Shown here piece by piece: positions 8,914-17,138 of a stretch of DNA of 64,000 nt. Made by a program: the position numbers and the translations under genes. Numbering within the stretch: position 1 is the stretch's first letter; each line of letters starts with the position of its first letter. The notes beneath the pieces were generated by a model that made no database searches, was not told the origin of the DNA, and worked only from the letters and a program-made list of their open reading frames with translations. This DNA is from DATJLY01 sp035604195 (GTDB lineage: Bacteria > Pseudomonadota > Alphaproteobacteria > ATCC43930 > CGMCC-115725), in contig DATNIY010000080.1 of the NCBI GenBank assembly GCA_035604195.1, positions 1 to 64,000 on the forward strand, read 5' to 3'.

Positions 8914-9924
8914 ATGACAATTCGAGTCGCCATCAATGGGTTCGGGCGCATCGGCCGGCTCGTGCTGCGCGCGCTCTACGAGCAGAAACGCGACGATCTT
9001 CAGGTCGTGGCGATCAACGATCTCGGCTCGGTCGAGGCGAACGCGCATCTCCTCAAATACGACAGCGTCCACGGCCGCTTTCCCGGCGCGATCAAGACCG
9101 GCGACGGCGCGATGGACATCGGCGGGGGCAGGATCGCGGTTCTCGCCGAGCGCGACCCCGCCAAGCTGCCGTGGCGCGATCTTCGCGTCGATGTCGCGCT
9201 CGAATGCACCGGCCTGTTCACCAAGCGTGCGGCGGCGGCGAAGCATTTGGAGGCCGGAGCGAAACGGGTGATCGTCTCGGCGCCGGCCGACAATGTCGAC
9301 CTCACCCTGGTCATGGGCGTCAACAGCGACAAGGTGAAGCCCGAGCACACCGTCCTCTCGAACGGCTCGTGCACGACCAACTGCCTGGCGCCGGTCGCCT
9401 TCGTGCTGAACGACGGCATCGGCATCGAGCACGGCTACATGACGACGATCCACGCCTATACCGGCGATCAGAACACGGTCGACACGCTGCACAAGGACAT
9501 GCGCCGCGCGCGCGCCGCTGCGCTTTCGATGATTCCGACCACGACCGGCGCGGCCAAAGCGCTGGGCCTGGTGCTGCCGGCGCTGCAGGGCAAGCTCGAC
9601 GGCACCTCGATCCGCGTCCCTACCGCCGACGTCTCGCTCATCGATTTGACGTTCACGGCGGCGCGCGACACCACCAGGGATGAGATCAACGAGCTCATGG
9701 TCAAGGCCGCGGCCTCCGATCGCTTCAAGGGCATTCTCGCGGTCAATCGGGATGAGTGCGTGTCGGTCGATTTCACCCATGACCCGCATAGCGCGACCTT
9801 CGATCTGACGCAGACGGTCGTGCTCGGCAAACGCTTCTGCCGCGTGCTCGCCTGGTATGACAATGAGTGGGGCTTCTCGAACCGCATGGTCGAGGCGGCC
9901 GCGCTCGTCGGCAAGCTGGGGTGA
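8914..9924 (+). CDS. gap: Glyceraldehyde-3-phosphate dehydrogenase, NAD-type
   Basis: 336 residues. It oxidises glyceraldehyde 3-phosphate to 1,3-bisphosphoglycerate. The Rossmann start is MTIRVAINGFGRIGR, and Asp36 in AINDL at the end of the second strand is the usual NAD-selecting residue. Catalytic Cys153 is in NGSCTTNC and His180 in TIHAYTGDQ. The C-terminal WYDNEWGFSNRM is intact. ATG 8914 is preferred over the in-frame upstream extension because GGAGGAA lies a few bases before it. The stop codon overlaps the GTG start of the next gene. Confidence 0.97.
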   Translation: MTIRVAINGFGRIGRLVLRALYEQKRDDLQVVAINDLGSVEANAHLLKYDSVHGRFPGAIKTGDGAMDIGGGRIAVLAERDPAKLPWRDLRVDVALECTGLFTKRAAAAKHLEAGAKRVIVSAPADNVDLTLVMGVNSDKVKPEHTVLSNGSCTTNCLAPVAFVLNDGIGIEHGYMTTIHAYTGDQNTVDTLHKDMRRARAAALSMIPTTTGAAKALGLVLPALQGKLDGTSIRVPTADVSLIDLTFTAARDTTRDEINELMVKAAASDRFKGILAVNRDECVSVDFTHDPHSATFDLTQTVVLGKRFCRVLAWYDNEWGFSNRMVEAAALVGKLG

Positions 9925-10340
9925 GCGGACGCATCGTCGTCCATTCGCTCGACCATGCCAGCGCGGCGGCCGCCGCGGCAGCTTCGCTCGGCGTTCCCGT
10001 AACGCTTTCGAGCGCGCCTGGCGCCGGAATCTATGGCGGCGCGCTCTGGTTCAAAACGCTGATCGCGGCCGCGGCCGCGGGACATCCCGAAGCTCGGATC
10101 GCTTGTGTCCTCGATTGCGGCGACGCCGCGGGCGCGGTGCTCGCCGGCTTGCGCGTGGGATTGCGCCATCTGCGCTTCACCGGGCCCGCAGCCACGCGGG
10201 CGCGGCTTGCGGCGCTCGCCGCCGAAATCGGTGCCCGGATCGAAGGCGACGAGACGGTGGCGCTCCTCGACCTGCGCGGCGAGACGCGGCCCGAAGCCGC
10301 TTGCCGCAAATTTCTCGGCGAGGGCGGAACGAACCCGTGA
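9921..10340 (+). CDS. Small conserved-looking protein between gap and fba, function unknown
   Basis: 139 residues starting at a GTG that overlaps the gap stop codon (GTGA), so it is probably translated by coupling. The protein is Ala-rich with alternating hydrophobic segments: it opens RIVVHSLDHASAAAAAAASLGVPVTLSSAPGAG in pieces and later has ARIACVLDCGDAAGAVLAGLRVG and a TVALLDLRGE tail. No signal peptide, membrane segment or catalytic motif can be recognised. Its place is where pgk commonly sits in alphaproteobacterial gap operons, but the sequence is not phosphoglycerate kinase: it is far too short and lacks the nucleotide motifs. Its codon use matches its neighbours, so it is a real gene. 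A regulatory or accessory role in the sugar-phosphate operon is a guess from position only. Confidence 0.75.
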   Translation: MSGRIVVHSLDHASAAAAAAASLGVPVTLSSAPGAGIYGGALWFKTLIAAAAAGHPEARIACVLDCGDAAGAVLAGLRVGLRHLRFTGPAATRARLAALAAEIGARIEGDETVALLDLRGETRPEAACRKFLGEGGTNP

Positions 10341-10471
10341 CTCCGGTGGTTAAGACTTTGCTGTGGATTCGGCATTAGCATCGGGCCTTCCCCTCGCCCC
10401 ACCTTTGCCGGGCTGAACCGCATCTGCTATATCGCCGGCAAGAGTCCGGCCTCTCTCAGGGACTGCGTGCC

Positions 10472-11401
10472 ATGCAAGTCAGCGAACGCGTCAGAAAAAT
10501 TCTCGCCGGCTACGAGAGCGACAATCCCGGCACCAAGGCCAATCTCGTCCGCATCCTCATGCAGGGCAAGCTCGGCGGCACCGGCAGGCTCGTCATCCTG
10601 CCGGTCGATCAGGGCTTCGAGCACGGCCCGGCGCGGAGCTTCGCGCCCAATCCGCCGGCCTATGACCCGCATTACCATTATCGCCTCGCCATCGAGGCCG
10701 GATTGTCCGCCTATGCCGCGCCCTTGGGCTTTCTCGAGGCCGGCGCCGACAGTTTCGCCGGCGCCATCCCGACCATCCTCAAGGTCAATTCGGCGAACAG
10801 CCTGGCGCGCGACAAGGCGGCGCCCAGCCAAGCCGTGACCGCGGGGGTGAAGGACGCGCTCCGGCTCGGCTGCGCCGCGATCGGGTTCACCATCTATCCC
10901 GGCTCCGACGCGGTTTACGCGATGATCGAGGAGATCGCCGAATTGGCGCGCGAGGCCAAGGCGCACGGGCTCGCCGTGGTGATCTGGTCCTATCCGCGCG
11001 GCGGCGATCTCTCGAAGCAGGGCGAGACGGCGATCGACATCTGCGCCTATGCCGCGCATATGGCGGCGCTCTTGGGCGCGCACATCATCAAGGTGAAGCC
11101 GCCGACCGACTATCTCGAGCTCGAAGCGGCGAAGAAGGTCTATCAGCAGCAGAAGATCGACATCTCGACGCCGGCGGCGCGCATCCGCCATGTCGTGCAA
11201 TCTTGCTTCGACGGCAAGCGCATTGTCGTCTTCTCCGGCGGCGAAGCCAAGGACATCGACGGCGTCTATGCCGAGGTGCGCGCGGTGCGCGACGGCGGCG
11301 GCAATGGCTCGATCATCGGCCGCAACACCTTCCAGCGCCCGCGCGAGGAAGCGCTCAAGATGCTCGACTCCATCATCCGCATCTATCGCGGCGAGGCGTG
11401 A
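10472..11401 (+). CDS. fba: Class I fructose-bisphosphate aldolase, DhnA/FbaB type
   Basis: 309 residues of the archaeal-type class I aldolase family. It splits fructose 1,6-bisphosphate to glyceraldehyde 3-phosphate and dihydroxyacetone phosphate through a Schiff base. The candidate lysine lies in AHIIKVKPP, after VVIWSYPRGG. The phosphate-binding loops are VVFSGGEAKD and GNGSIIGRNTFQRP. The common alphaproteobacterial zinc-dependent class II enzyme is not present in the window. About 130 bases separate it from the previous gene, so it could have its own promoter. Its TGA overlaps the GTG of thiE. Confidence 0.93.
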   Translation: MQVSERVRKILAGYESDNPGTKANLVRILMQGKLGGTGRLVILPVDQGFEHGPARSFAPNPPAYDPHYHYRLAIEAGLSAYAAPLGFLEAGADSFAGAIPTILKVNSANSLARDKAAPSQAVTAGVKDALRLGCAAIGFTIYPGSDAVYAMIEEIAELAREAKAHGLAVVIWSYPRGGDLSKQGETAIDICAYAAHMAALLGAHIIKVKPPTDYLELEAAKKVYQQQKIDISTPAARIRHVVQSCFDGKRIVVFSGGEAKDIDGVYAEVRAVRDGGGNGSIIGRNTFQRPREEALKMLDSIIRIYRGEA

Positions 11402-12039
11402 TCGCGGCCCGGGCGGGAACCCGCCTCTACCTCATCACTCCCACCGCTGTCGCGCCGGAGAAATTCGCCGACACTCTGGCCGCGGCGCTCGATGCCGGCG
11501 ATGTCGCCTGCGTGCAGCTTCGCCTCAAGGGCGCCGATGACGCGACCATCCGCCGCGCCGCGGACGCGCTCCGCCCGGTGGCGCAGCAACGCAACGTCGC
11601 TTTCCTCATGAACGACCGCGCCGACCTCGCGCTTGCCACCGGCTGCGACGGGGTCCATGTCGGCCAGGAGGACGTTTCTTACGCCGAGGCGCGGCACATT
11701 CTGGGACCCGATCGCATCGTCGGCGTCACCTGCCATGCGAGCCGCCATCTCGCGATCGAAGCGGCGGAGCAAGGCGCCGACTATGTCGCCTTCGGCGCCT
11801 TCTTCCCGAGCGGCAGCAAGGCGGCGGCGCATCGCGCCGATCCCGAGCTGCTGCGCTGGTGGAGCGAGATCATGACCGTCCCCTGCGTTGCCATCGGCGG
11901 CATCACGCCGGAGAATTGCGGCCCGCTGGTCGTCGCCGGCGCCGATTTCCTCGCGGTGATCGCGGCGGTGTGGGACCACCCCGACGGGCCGGCCGCCGCG
12001 GTGCGTGCCTTCCGCAAGGCGATCGAGGCCGCTAGCTGA
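11398..12039 (+). CDS. thiE: Thiamine-phosphate synthase
   Basis: 213 residues of the ThiE TIM barrel, which couples the pyrimidine diphosphate and thiazole phosphate halves of thiamine. Family landmarks are RLYLITP at the start, VQLRLKG, FLMNDRADLALATGCDGVHVGQED and the C-terminal CVAIGGITPENCGPLVVAGADFLAVI. The GTG at 11398 overlaps the fba stop. The stop overlaps the convergent epmA stop by 8 bases. No TPP riboswitch is visible, as expected for a gene inside an operon. Its product serves transketolase, which is encoded four genes upstream. Confidence 0.88.
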   Translation: MIAARAGTRLYLITPTAVAPEKFADTLAAALDAGDVACVQLRLKGADDATIRRAADALRPVAQQRNVAFLMNDRADLALATGCDGVHVGQEDVSYAEARHILGPDRIVGVTCHASRHLAIEAAEQGADYVAFGAFFPSGSKAAAHRADPELLRWWSEIMTVPCVAIGGITPENCGPLVVAGADFLAVIAAVWDHPDGPAAAVRAFRKAIEAAS

Positions 12040-13090
12040 CCGGCGCCCACAGCACGTCCTCGATCGAATCGGCACCGCTCGCGAGCATAACGAGGCGATC
12101 GACGCCCAAGGCGATGCCGGCGCTCTCCGGCATCTGCGCCAGCGCCGCCAAAAAATCCTCGTCGATGGGATAGGCCTCGCCATAGCGCGCGCGCCGCTTT
12201 TCCTGGTCGCGCCGGAAGCGGGCGCGCTGCTCCGCCGCATCCGTGAGCTCGCTGAAAGCATTGGCGAGTTCGAGCCCGCAGACATAAAGCTCGAAGCGCT
12301 CGGCGAGAAGCGGGACGCCGGGCTTGGCGCGGGCGAGCGCCGCCATGGCGATCGGATAGTCGTAGAGCACGGCGGGCGCGCCGATGCCGAGCTTTGGCTC
12401 GATCTTCTCGAGGAAGATGCGGAAGAAGAGATCCTCCCATTCATCGCCCGCATGCGGCGCGATGCCCATGGGCCGCGCCGCCTCGGCCAGGAGCGCGAGG
12501 CTCGGCGCGGCAGGATCGCGGCAGGTCGCGAGCAGGTCGATATTGCAGTAAGCCAAGAAAGCCTCGGCGATGCTGAGATACTGCCAGCGCGCGCCGGGAT
12601 CGCAGATTTGGCCGCGCCAAAGAAACTGCGGCCGGCTTGCGGCGGCGAGCACGTCGCGCAGCAGCGCTTCGCAATCCGCCATGAGAGCGCGATAGGTGGC
12701 GCCGGCGCGGTACCATTCGAGCAGGGTGAATTCGGGATGATGCAGGCTGCCGCGCTCGCCGTTGCGGAAGGCGTGGGCGAGCTGGAAGATGCGCGGCATG
12801 CCCGCCGCCAGCAGCTTCTTCATGGCGAATTCCGGCGAGGTCTGCAGGTACATCGGCCGCTTGCCCTCGCCGGGCTCGTCGAGCGTCGTCGCGAAGGCGC
12901 GCAGATGCGGCTCGAGGCCGGGGCTTTGCTGCAGCGCCGGGGTTTCGACCTCGCGGAAATCGCGCGCCGCGAAGAAGGCGCGAATGGCCGCAATCACATG
13001 CCCGCGCACCGCTAGATAAGGCTCCTTGCGTCGGAACCGCTCCTGCCGCCACCAGCCACGGTTTTCGTCGGTCGGGCGCTCGTTCGTCAT
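12032..13090 (-). CDS. epmA: EF-P--(R)-beta-lysine ligase (lysyl-tRNA-synthetase-like)
   Basis: 352 residues resembling the catalytic core of class II lysyl-tRNA synthetase without the anticodon domain, as in EpmA/PoxA/GenX. Motif 2-like FRNGERGSLHHPEFTLLEWY and motif 3-like GIALGVDRLVMLASGADSIEDVLW are complete. EpmA attaches a lysine to elongation factor P. The efp gene is immediately divergent, about 130 bases away, and supports the assignment. The start at 13090 gives the usual N-terminus (RRKEPYLAVRGHVIAAIRAFFAARDFREVETP). No epmB aminomutase gene is in the window, so whether alpha- or beta-lysine is used cannot be told. Confidence 0.92.
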   Translation of the reverse strand: MTNERPTDENRGWWRQERFRRKEPYLAVRGHVIAAIRAFFAARDFREVETPALQQSPGLEPHLRAFATTLDEPGEGKRPMYLQTSPEFAMKKLLAAGMPRIFQLAHAFRNGERGSLHHPEFTLLEWYRAGATYRALMADCEALLRDVLAAASRPQFLWRGQICDPGARWQYLSIAEAFLAYCNIDLLATCRDPAAPSLALLAEAARPMGIAPHAGDEWEDLFFRIFLEKIEPKLGIGAPAVLYDYPIAMAALARAKPGVPLLAERFELYVCGLELANAFSELTDAAEQRARFRRDQEKRRARYGEAYPIDEDFLAALAQMPESAGIALGVDRLVMLASGADSIEDVLWAPVS

Positions 13091-13219
13091 GGCCCATTGC
13101 AATAGCCGAGATGCGGTGCCAAGGGAAACTAAAGGGCGCCGCCCCATTGCGTCCGCGCCGGCAAGTTGGTAGGAACCGCCAAACCCGAAATCCCCATATT
13201 GCGCGTCGACGAGAGCCCC

Positions 13220-13786
13220 ATGAAGATCAACGCCATCGATTTGAAGCCGGGCAATTTCCTGGAGCACCAGGGCAAGCTTTGGATCGTCGTGAAGCGCGAA
13301 CTGGTCCAGCCCGGCAAGGGCGGCTCCTTCGCCCAGGTCGAGCTGCGCGACGTCCGCTCCGGCACCAAGCTCAACGAGCGCTTCCGCACGCAGGAGACGG
13401 TGGAGCGCGTGCGCATGGACGAGAAGGAGATGCAGTTCCTCTTCTTCGACGGCGATCAGGCGACCTTCATGGACAACGAGACCTACGAGCAGACGACGGT
13501 CAACCGCGACATGATCGGCGAGCCCGCGGATTTCCTGCGCGAAGGCATGATGTGCACGATCCAGATCTATGAAGGCGCGCCGATGTCAGTGACCATCCCG
13601 CAGACCGTGGTCATGGCGGTGGTCGAGGCCGATCCCGTGGTGAGGGGCCAGACGGCGTCCTCCTCCTACAAGCCCGGCAAGCTCGAGAACGGCCGGCGGA
13701 TCATGATCCCGCCGCATATCGAGGCCGGCACGAAAGTCGTCGTCAATACCGCCGATGGCAGCTATCTCGAGCGCGCCAAGGAGTGA
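13220..13786 (+). CDS. efp: Elongation factor P
   Basis: 188 residues with the three KOW/OB-type beta domains of EF-P, which relieves ribosomes stalled on polyproline. The modifiable lysine is Lys33 in QPGKGGSF, equivalent to Lys34 of E. coli. This agrees with the lysine ligase gene next door. The ATG at 13220 gives the standard MKINAIDLKPGNFLEHQGKLW opening. Polyproline clients are close by: the OmpA-like protein at 14.7 kb is rich in Pro runs. The gene is followed after 9 bases by suhB. Confidence 0.97.
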   Translation: MKINAIDLKPGNFLEHQGKLWIVVKRELVQPGKGGSFAQVELRDVRSGTKLNERFRTQETVERVRMDEKEMQFLFFDGDQATFMDNETYEQTTVNRDMIGEPADFLREGMMCTIQIYEGAPMSVTIPQTVVMAVVEADPVVRGQTASSSYKPGKLENGRRIMIPPHIEAGTKVVVNTADGSYLERAKE

Positions 13787-13795
13787 TGCCGGGCG

Positions 13796-14632
13796 ATGGC
13801 GGTCCGCTCGGCGCTGATCCATGTGATGACGGCCGCCGCCCTCAAGGCGGCGCGCGGCCTCATCCGCGACTTCGGCGAGGTCGAGCAGCTCCAGGTCTCG
13901 GTGAAAGGGCCGGGCGATTTCGTCTCGACCGCCGATCTCAAGGCGGAGCGGCTCTTGAAGAGCGAGCTGCAGCGGGCGCGGCCGGGCTGGGGCTTCCTCA
14001 TGGAGGAGAGCGGCGCGAGCCCCGGCAGCGACCAGCGTCATCGCTGGATCGTCGATCCGCTGGACGGCACGACCAATTTCCTGCATGGCCTGCCCCATTT
14101 CGCCATCTCGATCGCGCTCGAGCACGACGGCGAGATCGTCGCCGGTGTGGTCTACGAGCCGGTGCGCGACGAGATGTTCTGGGCCGAGAAAGGTGCCGGC
14201 GCTTTTGTCAATGACCGAAGGCTGCGCGTCTCGGCGCGCCGGCACCTCGGCGAGGCGCTGGTCGGCACCGGCATTCCCTTCCGCGGCCGCGGCAATCACC
14301 GCGTCTATCTCGCGACGCTCGCGGCGATGATGGAGGCGACGAGCGGCATCCGCCGCCTCGGCGTCGCTTCGCTCGACCTCGCCTATGTCGCCGCCGGACG
14401 ACTCGATGGCTTTTGGGAATTCGGCCTGCAGCCCTGGGACATCGCCGCCGGCATCGTGCTGGTGCGCGAAGCCGGCGGCTATGCGACGGATCTCGCGGGT
14501 CAGCACGGCATCGGCAGCGGCGACGTGCTCGCGGCCAACGATCATCTGCACGCGCCGCTCCTGCAACTCCTGCAACAAGCGCTGCGCGTAACCGCGACGA
14601 CAACCGGCAAAAGTGACCGTAGCGGCGCATAG
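13796..14632 (+). CDS. suhB: Inositol-monophosphatase-family protein
   Basis: 278 residues. The three family motifs are present: EESG (residues about 63-66), the metal site WIVDPLDGTTNFLHGLPHFAISIAL in pieces, and the C-terminal LQPWDIAAGIVLVREAGG. The family hydrolyses inositol phosphates or related sugar phosphates; SuhB proteins also act as Nus factors in rRNA antitermination, and the sequence alone does not tell which applies. It sits 9 bases downstream of efp and is likely co-transcribed. Confidence 0.92.
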   Translation: MAVRSALIHVMTAAALKAARGLIRDFGEVEQLQVSVKGPGDFVSTADLKAERLLKSELQRARPGWGFLMEESGASPGSDQRHRWIVDPLDGTTNFLHGLPHFAISIALEHDGEIVAGVVYEPVRDEMFWAEKGAGAFVNDRRLRVSARRHLGEALVGTGIPFRGRGNHRVYLATLAAMMEATSGIRRLGVASLDLAYVAAGRLDGFWEFGLQPWDIAAGIVLVREAGGYATDLAGQHGIGSGDVLAANDHLHAPLLQLLQQALRVTATTTGKSDRSGA

Positions 14633-14698
14633 TGGTTTGGGGTATCCTATATATTGTGGCTAGCTTCGTGGCGGCTGCTCGGAATGGAAATTAGCGGC

Positions 14699-15952
14699 AT
14701 GCCTTTTTATCTGCGGTTGAACTGCCGCAAGCGATGGGTTGAGCTTCATCGGGTTCTTTTGTACCTGTTACCGCCGCTCGCCGCGAGTTTGGTGGCGCTT
14801 CCCACGGCCGATGCACAATCGCCTTATCTGCCGGGCCGCGACATCGGCGATGTCACGATCAATTGGAGCGTGCTCGACGAGTTGGGCCCGCCGCCGACGA
14901 TTCCCGGGCTGGTGCTGCGCCGGCCCGCGTTCACGACTTTGGCGTTGCGTCCCGCGGCGCGGCATCACCTCGCCGCGCGCTCCCATACCGGCAGGAGAAT
15001 CGCCCATAAGCCTGCACGGCACGCGCCGCGACTCGCCGCAGCGGCGCCCAAGCTGACGCCGCCGCACCCGCAGCAAATTGTGAAGCTCACGCCGCCGCAC
15101 CCGGAGCAAGTTGTGAAGCTCACGCCGCCGGTCGCGGCCGAAGCGCCCAAGCTCACGCCGCCGGTCGCGGCTGAAGTGCCCAAACTCACGCCGCCGCAGG
15201 CGGCTGCGGCGCCGAAACTGACGCGGCCCGTTGCCACAGCCGCGCCGAAGCTCACGCCGCCGCCGCGTGGCGCGGCCGACACGCTCATCACGCGCGAGAT
15301 TGCGCCGGCGCCGGCGGAGGAGAGCAAGGCCAAAGGCAAAGCCGAGAGCAAAACCGCGGCGGCGTTGGCAACCCCGGCGCCTTCAGCGCCGCAGCAGACC
15401 GCCGCGCGGCCCGCCGCGCCAGGCGAAACGCCCAAGGTTCCGACTGCGCCGACCGTCGCAGCCGCGCCGCCGCCGATTGCACCCGCACCTACACCCGCGC
15501 CCGCACCCGCGGCGCCGCCCATGGCCGGAGGTGCCAACGGTGCGAATGGCGCCGCGAGCCGGTCATCCGCGAGCCCGCCCGCGCAGACCGCGGCCGCGAA
15601 TATCGCCATACCGGTCGCCGCGCCGGCGGCGATCCCGGGCCGCGTCAGCGCCGTTCGCTTCGAGGCGAGCGTCTCCGAGATTCCCGCCTCGGCGCAGCCG
15701 ATGCTCGATGCGGTTGCGGCGCGGCTCTTGGCCGATGACACGACGCATCTCCAGCTCGTCGCCTATGCCAGCGGCATCGGCGATGATCCGATCGAGGCGC
15801 GGCGCATCTCGCTCGCACGCGCCGTCGCGGTGCGCGCCTATTTGATCGAGAAGGGCGTGCACAGCTTCCGCATGGACGTGCGCGCGCTCGGCAATCGGAA
15901 CGAGGATGGCGGGCCGGCAGACCGCGTCGATTTGATCCTCCTCGACCATTGA
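14699..15952 (+). CDS. Secreted Pro/Ala-rich protein with C-terminal OmpA-like domain
   Basis: About 417 residues. A hydrophobic stretch (VLLYLLPPLAASLVALPTADAQS) serves as export signal or anchor. The middle holds seven tandem 11-residue units built on KLTPP, then a long low-complexity Pro/Ala region with runs such as APAPTPAPAPAAPP. The last 100 residues look like a shortened OmpA peptidoglycan-binding fold, with IPASAQPMLDAVAARL, LVAYA and a C-terminal ISLARAVAVRAYLIEKGV...DRVDLILL. The start is uncertain: ATG 14684 is in frame and also possible, and neither has a strong ribosome site. A TATATATT box at 14648-14655 may be a promoter. It precedes the MotA/MotB-like pair by about 30 bases and may be their outer periplasmic partner. 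Confidence 0.8.
   Translation: MPFYLRLNCRKRWVELHRVLLYLLPPLAASLVALPTADAQSPYLPGRDIGDVTINWSVLDELGPPPTIPGLVLRRPAFTTLALRPAARHHLAARSHTGRRIAHKPARHAPRLAAAAPKLTPPHPQQIVKLTPPHPEQVVKLTPPVAAEAPKLTPPVAAEVPKLTPPQAAAAPKLTRPVATAAPKLTPPPRGAADTLITREIAPAPAEESKAKGKAESKTAAALATPAPSAPQQTAARPAAPGETPKVPTAPTVAAAPPPIAPAPTPAPAPAAPPMAGGANGANGAASRSSASPPAQTAAANIAIPVAAPAAIPGRVSAVRFEASVSEIPASAQPMLDAVAARLLADDTTHLQLVAYASGIGDDPIEARRISLARAVAVRAYLIEKGVHSFRMDVRALGNRNEDGGPADRVDLILLDH
15050..15280 (+). repeat. Seven tandem 33-bp units encoding KLTPP repeats
   Basis: Units begin at 15050, 15083, 15116, 15149, 15182, 15215 and 15248, each starting with AAG CT(G/C) ACG. Each encodes KLT(P/R)P plus six variable residues such as HPQQIV, HPEQVV, VAAEAP, VAAEVP and QAAAAP. 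The phase stays exact over 231 bases. Units are most alike in the middle, suggesting expansion and contraction by recombination. Confidence 0.9.
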
Positions 15953-15983
15953 CCGATCGTAGCCTGGGCCCAGGACCGCCGAA

Positions 15984-17129
15984 GTGACCCGCCCAACTCG
16001 CTACCTGTTGCGGATGGCGGTCTTCGTCGTCGCGGTGGGCGCCATCGCCACGCTCATGTCCTCGGCGCTGGTGCCGTATTTCATGGGCAACCCCGTGGTC
16101 AACGGGGTGATCCTCGGTATTCTCTTGGCCGGCATCATCTACATCTTCAGCAAGGTGCTGCAGCTCAACCCGGAAATCACCTGGATCCAAAAGTTCCGCC
16201 GCAACCAGGCGATCGTCTCGACCGAGCCGTTGCCGCGGCTGCTCTCGCCGATGGCGAACATGCTCGCCGACCGCCGCGGCACCAGGGTGTCGCTGTCGGC
16301 CTTGTCGCTGCGCACGCTGCTCGACGGCATCGCGACGCGGCTCGACGAGACGCGCGAGACCTCGCGCTACCTGATCGGGCTTCTGGTCTTCCTCGGGCTC
16401 CTCGGCACCTTCTACGGCCTGCTCGAGACGGTGCAGTCGGTGAAGGGCGTGATCGGCGGGTTGTCGGTCGGCGCCGGCGACGCGGCCGCCGCTTTCACCG
16501 ATTTGCGCACGCGGCTCGAATCGCCTCTAGGCGGCATGAGCACGGCCTTCAGCGCCTCGCTCTTCGGGCTGGCGGGCTCGCTCGTCCTGGGATTTCTCGA
16601 TCTCCAGGCCGGGCTGGCGCAGAACCGCTTCTACAATGACCTCGAGGAGTGGTTGTCGAGCTACACGCGGCTCTCCGGCAGCGGCTCCTTGGGCGAGATG
16701 GGCGAGACCCCGGTCCCCGCCTACATTCAAGCGCTGCTCGAACAGACCGCCGACAGCCTCGACGGGCTCCAGCGCACCCTCTCCCGCGGCGAGGAGAGCC
16801 GCATCGCCGCCAACGCCAACATGCTGGGCATGACCGACCGCTTGTCTGCCTTGACCGACCACATGCGCAGCGAGCAGGCGCTGCTGCTGCGCCTCGCCGA
16901 GCAGCAAGTCGATTTGAAGCCCGTCCTCCAGCGTCTGGCCGAGGGCGCGGGCGCCGCGGCGCTCGGCGACGAGGCGCGCTCGCACCTGCGCAGCATCGAG
17001 CTCCATCTCGCCCGGATGGCCGAGGATTTGAGCCAAGGGCGGGGCGAGCTCGTCAAGGAGATGCGCAGCGAAATCCGGCTCTTGGCGCGCACTATTGCGG
17101 CGCTGGCCGAAGAGACCGAGCGCTCCTAG
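15984..17129 (+). CDS. MotA/TolQ/ExbB-type proton-channel protein with long coiled-coil tail
   Basis: 381 residues from a GTG start. Four membrane segments are visible, at about residues 8-30, 38-57, 128-150 and 190-210. The third and fourth (LLVFLGLLGTFYGLLETV and MSTAFSASLFGLAGSLVLGFLDL in pieces) carry the MotA/ExbB signature. The last 170 residues are hydrophilic and heptad-like (TADSLDGLQRTLSRGEESR, LLLRLAEQQVDLKPVLQRL), so a cytoplasmic coiled-coil tail is likely. It is paired with a MotB-like gene 9 bases downstream. No flagellar cluster surrounds it, so a flagellar stator is unlikely. TolQ/ExbB or ZorA-like roles are the alternatives, but ZorC/D/E partners are absent. Confidence 0.88.
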   Translation: MTRPTRYLLRMAVFVVAVGAIATLMSSALVPYFMGNPVVNGVILGILLAGIIYIFSKVLQLNPEITWIQKFRRNQAIVSTEPLPRLLSPMANMLADRRGTRVSLSALSLRTLLDGIATRLDETRETSRYLIGLLVFLGLLGTFYGLLETVQSVKGVIGGLSVGAGDAAAAFTDLRTRLESPLGGMSTAFSASLFGLAGSLVLGFLDLQAGLAQNRFYNDLEEWLSSYTRLSGSGSLGEMGETPVPAYIQALLEQTADSLDGLQRTLSRGEESRIAANANMLGMTDRLSALTDHMRSEQALLLRLAEQQVDLKPVLQRLAEGAGAAALGDEARSHLRSIELHLARMAEDLSQGRGELVKEMRSEIRLLARTIAALAEETERS

Positions 17130-17138
17130 CACGCCGCC

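Noticed and set aside
6859..9789. 976-codon minus-strand open frame across tkt and gap
   Set aside because: Spans two unmistakable enzymes on the plus strand; composition is that of an antisense frame and no motif is seen.
11398..12039. TPP riboswitch before thiE
   Set aside because: thiE starts within the fba stop codon; no leader exists to hold one.
13586..14578. Minus-strand frame opposite suhB
   Set aside because: Antisense shadow; the plus-strand protein has all inositol-monophosphatase motifs.
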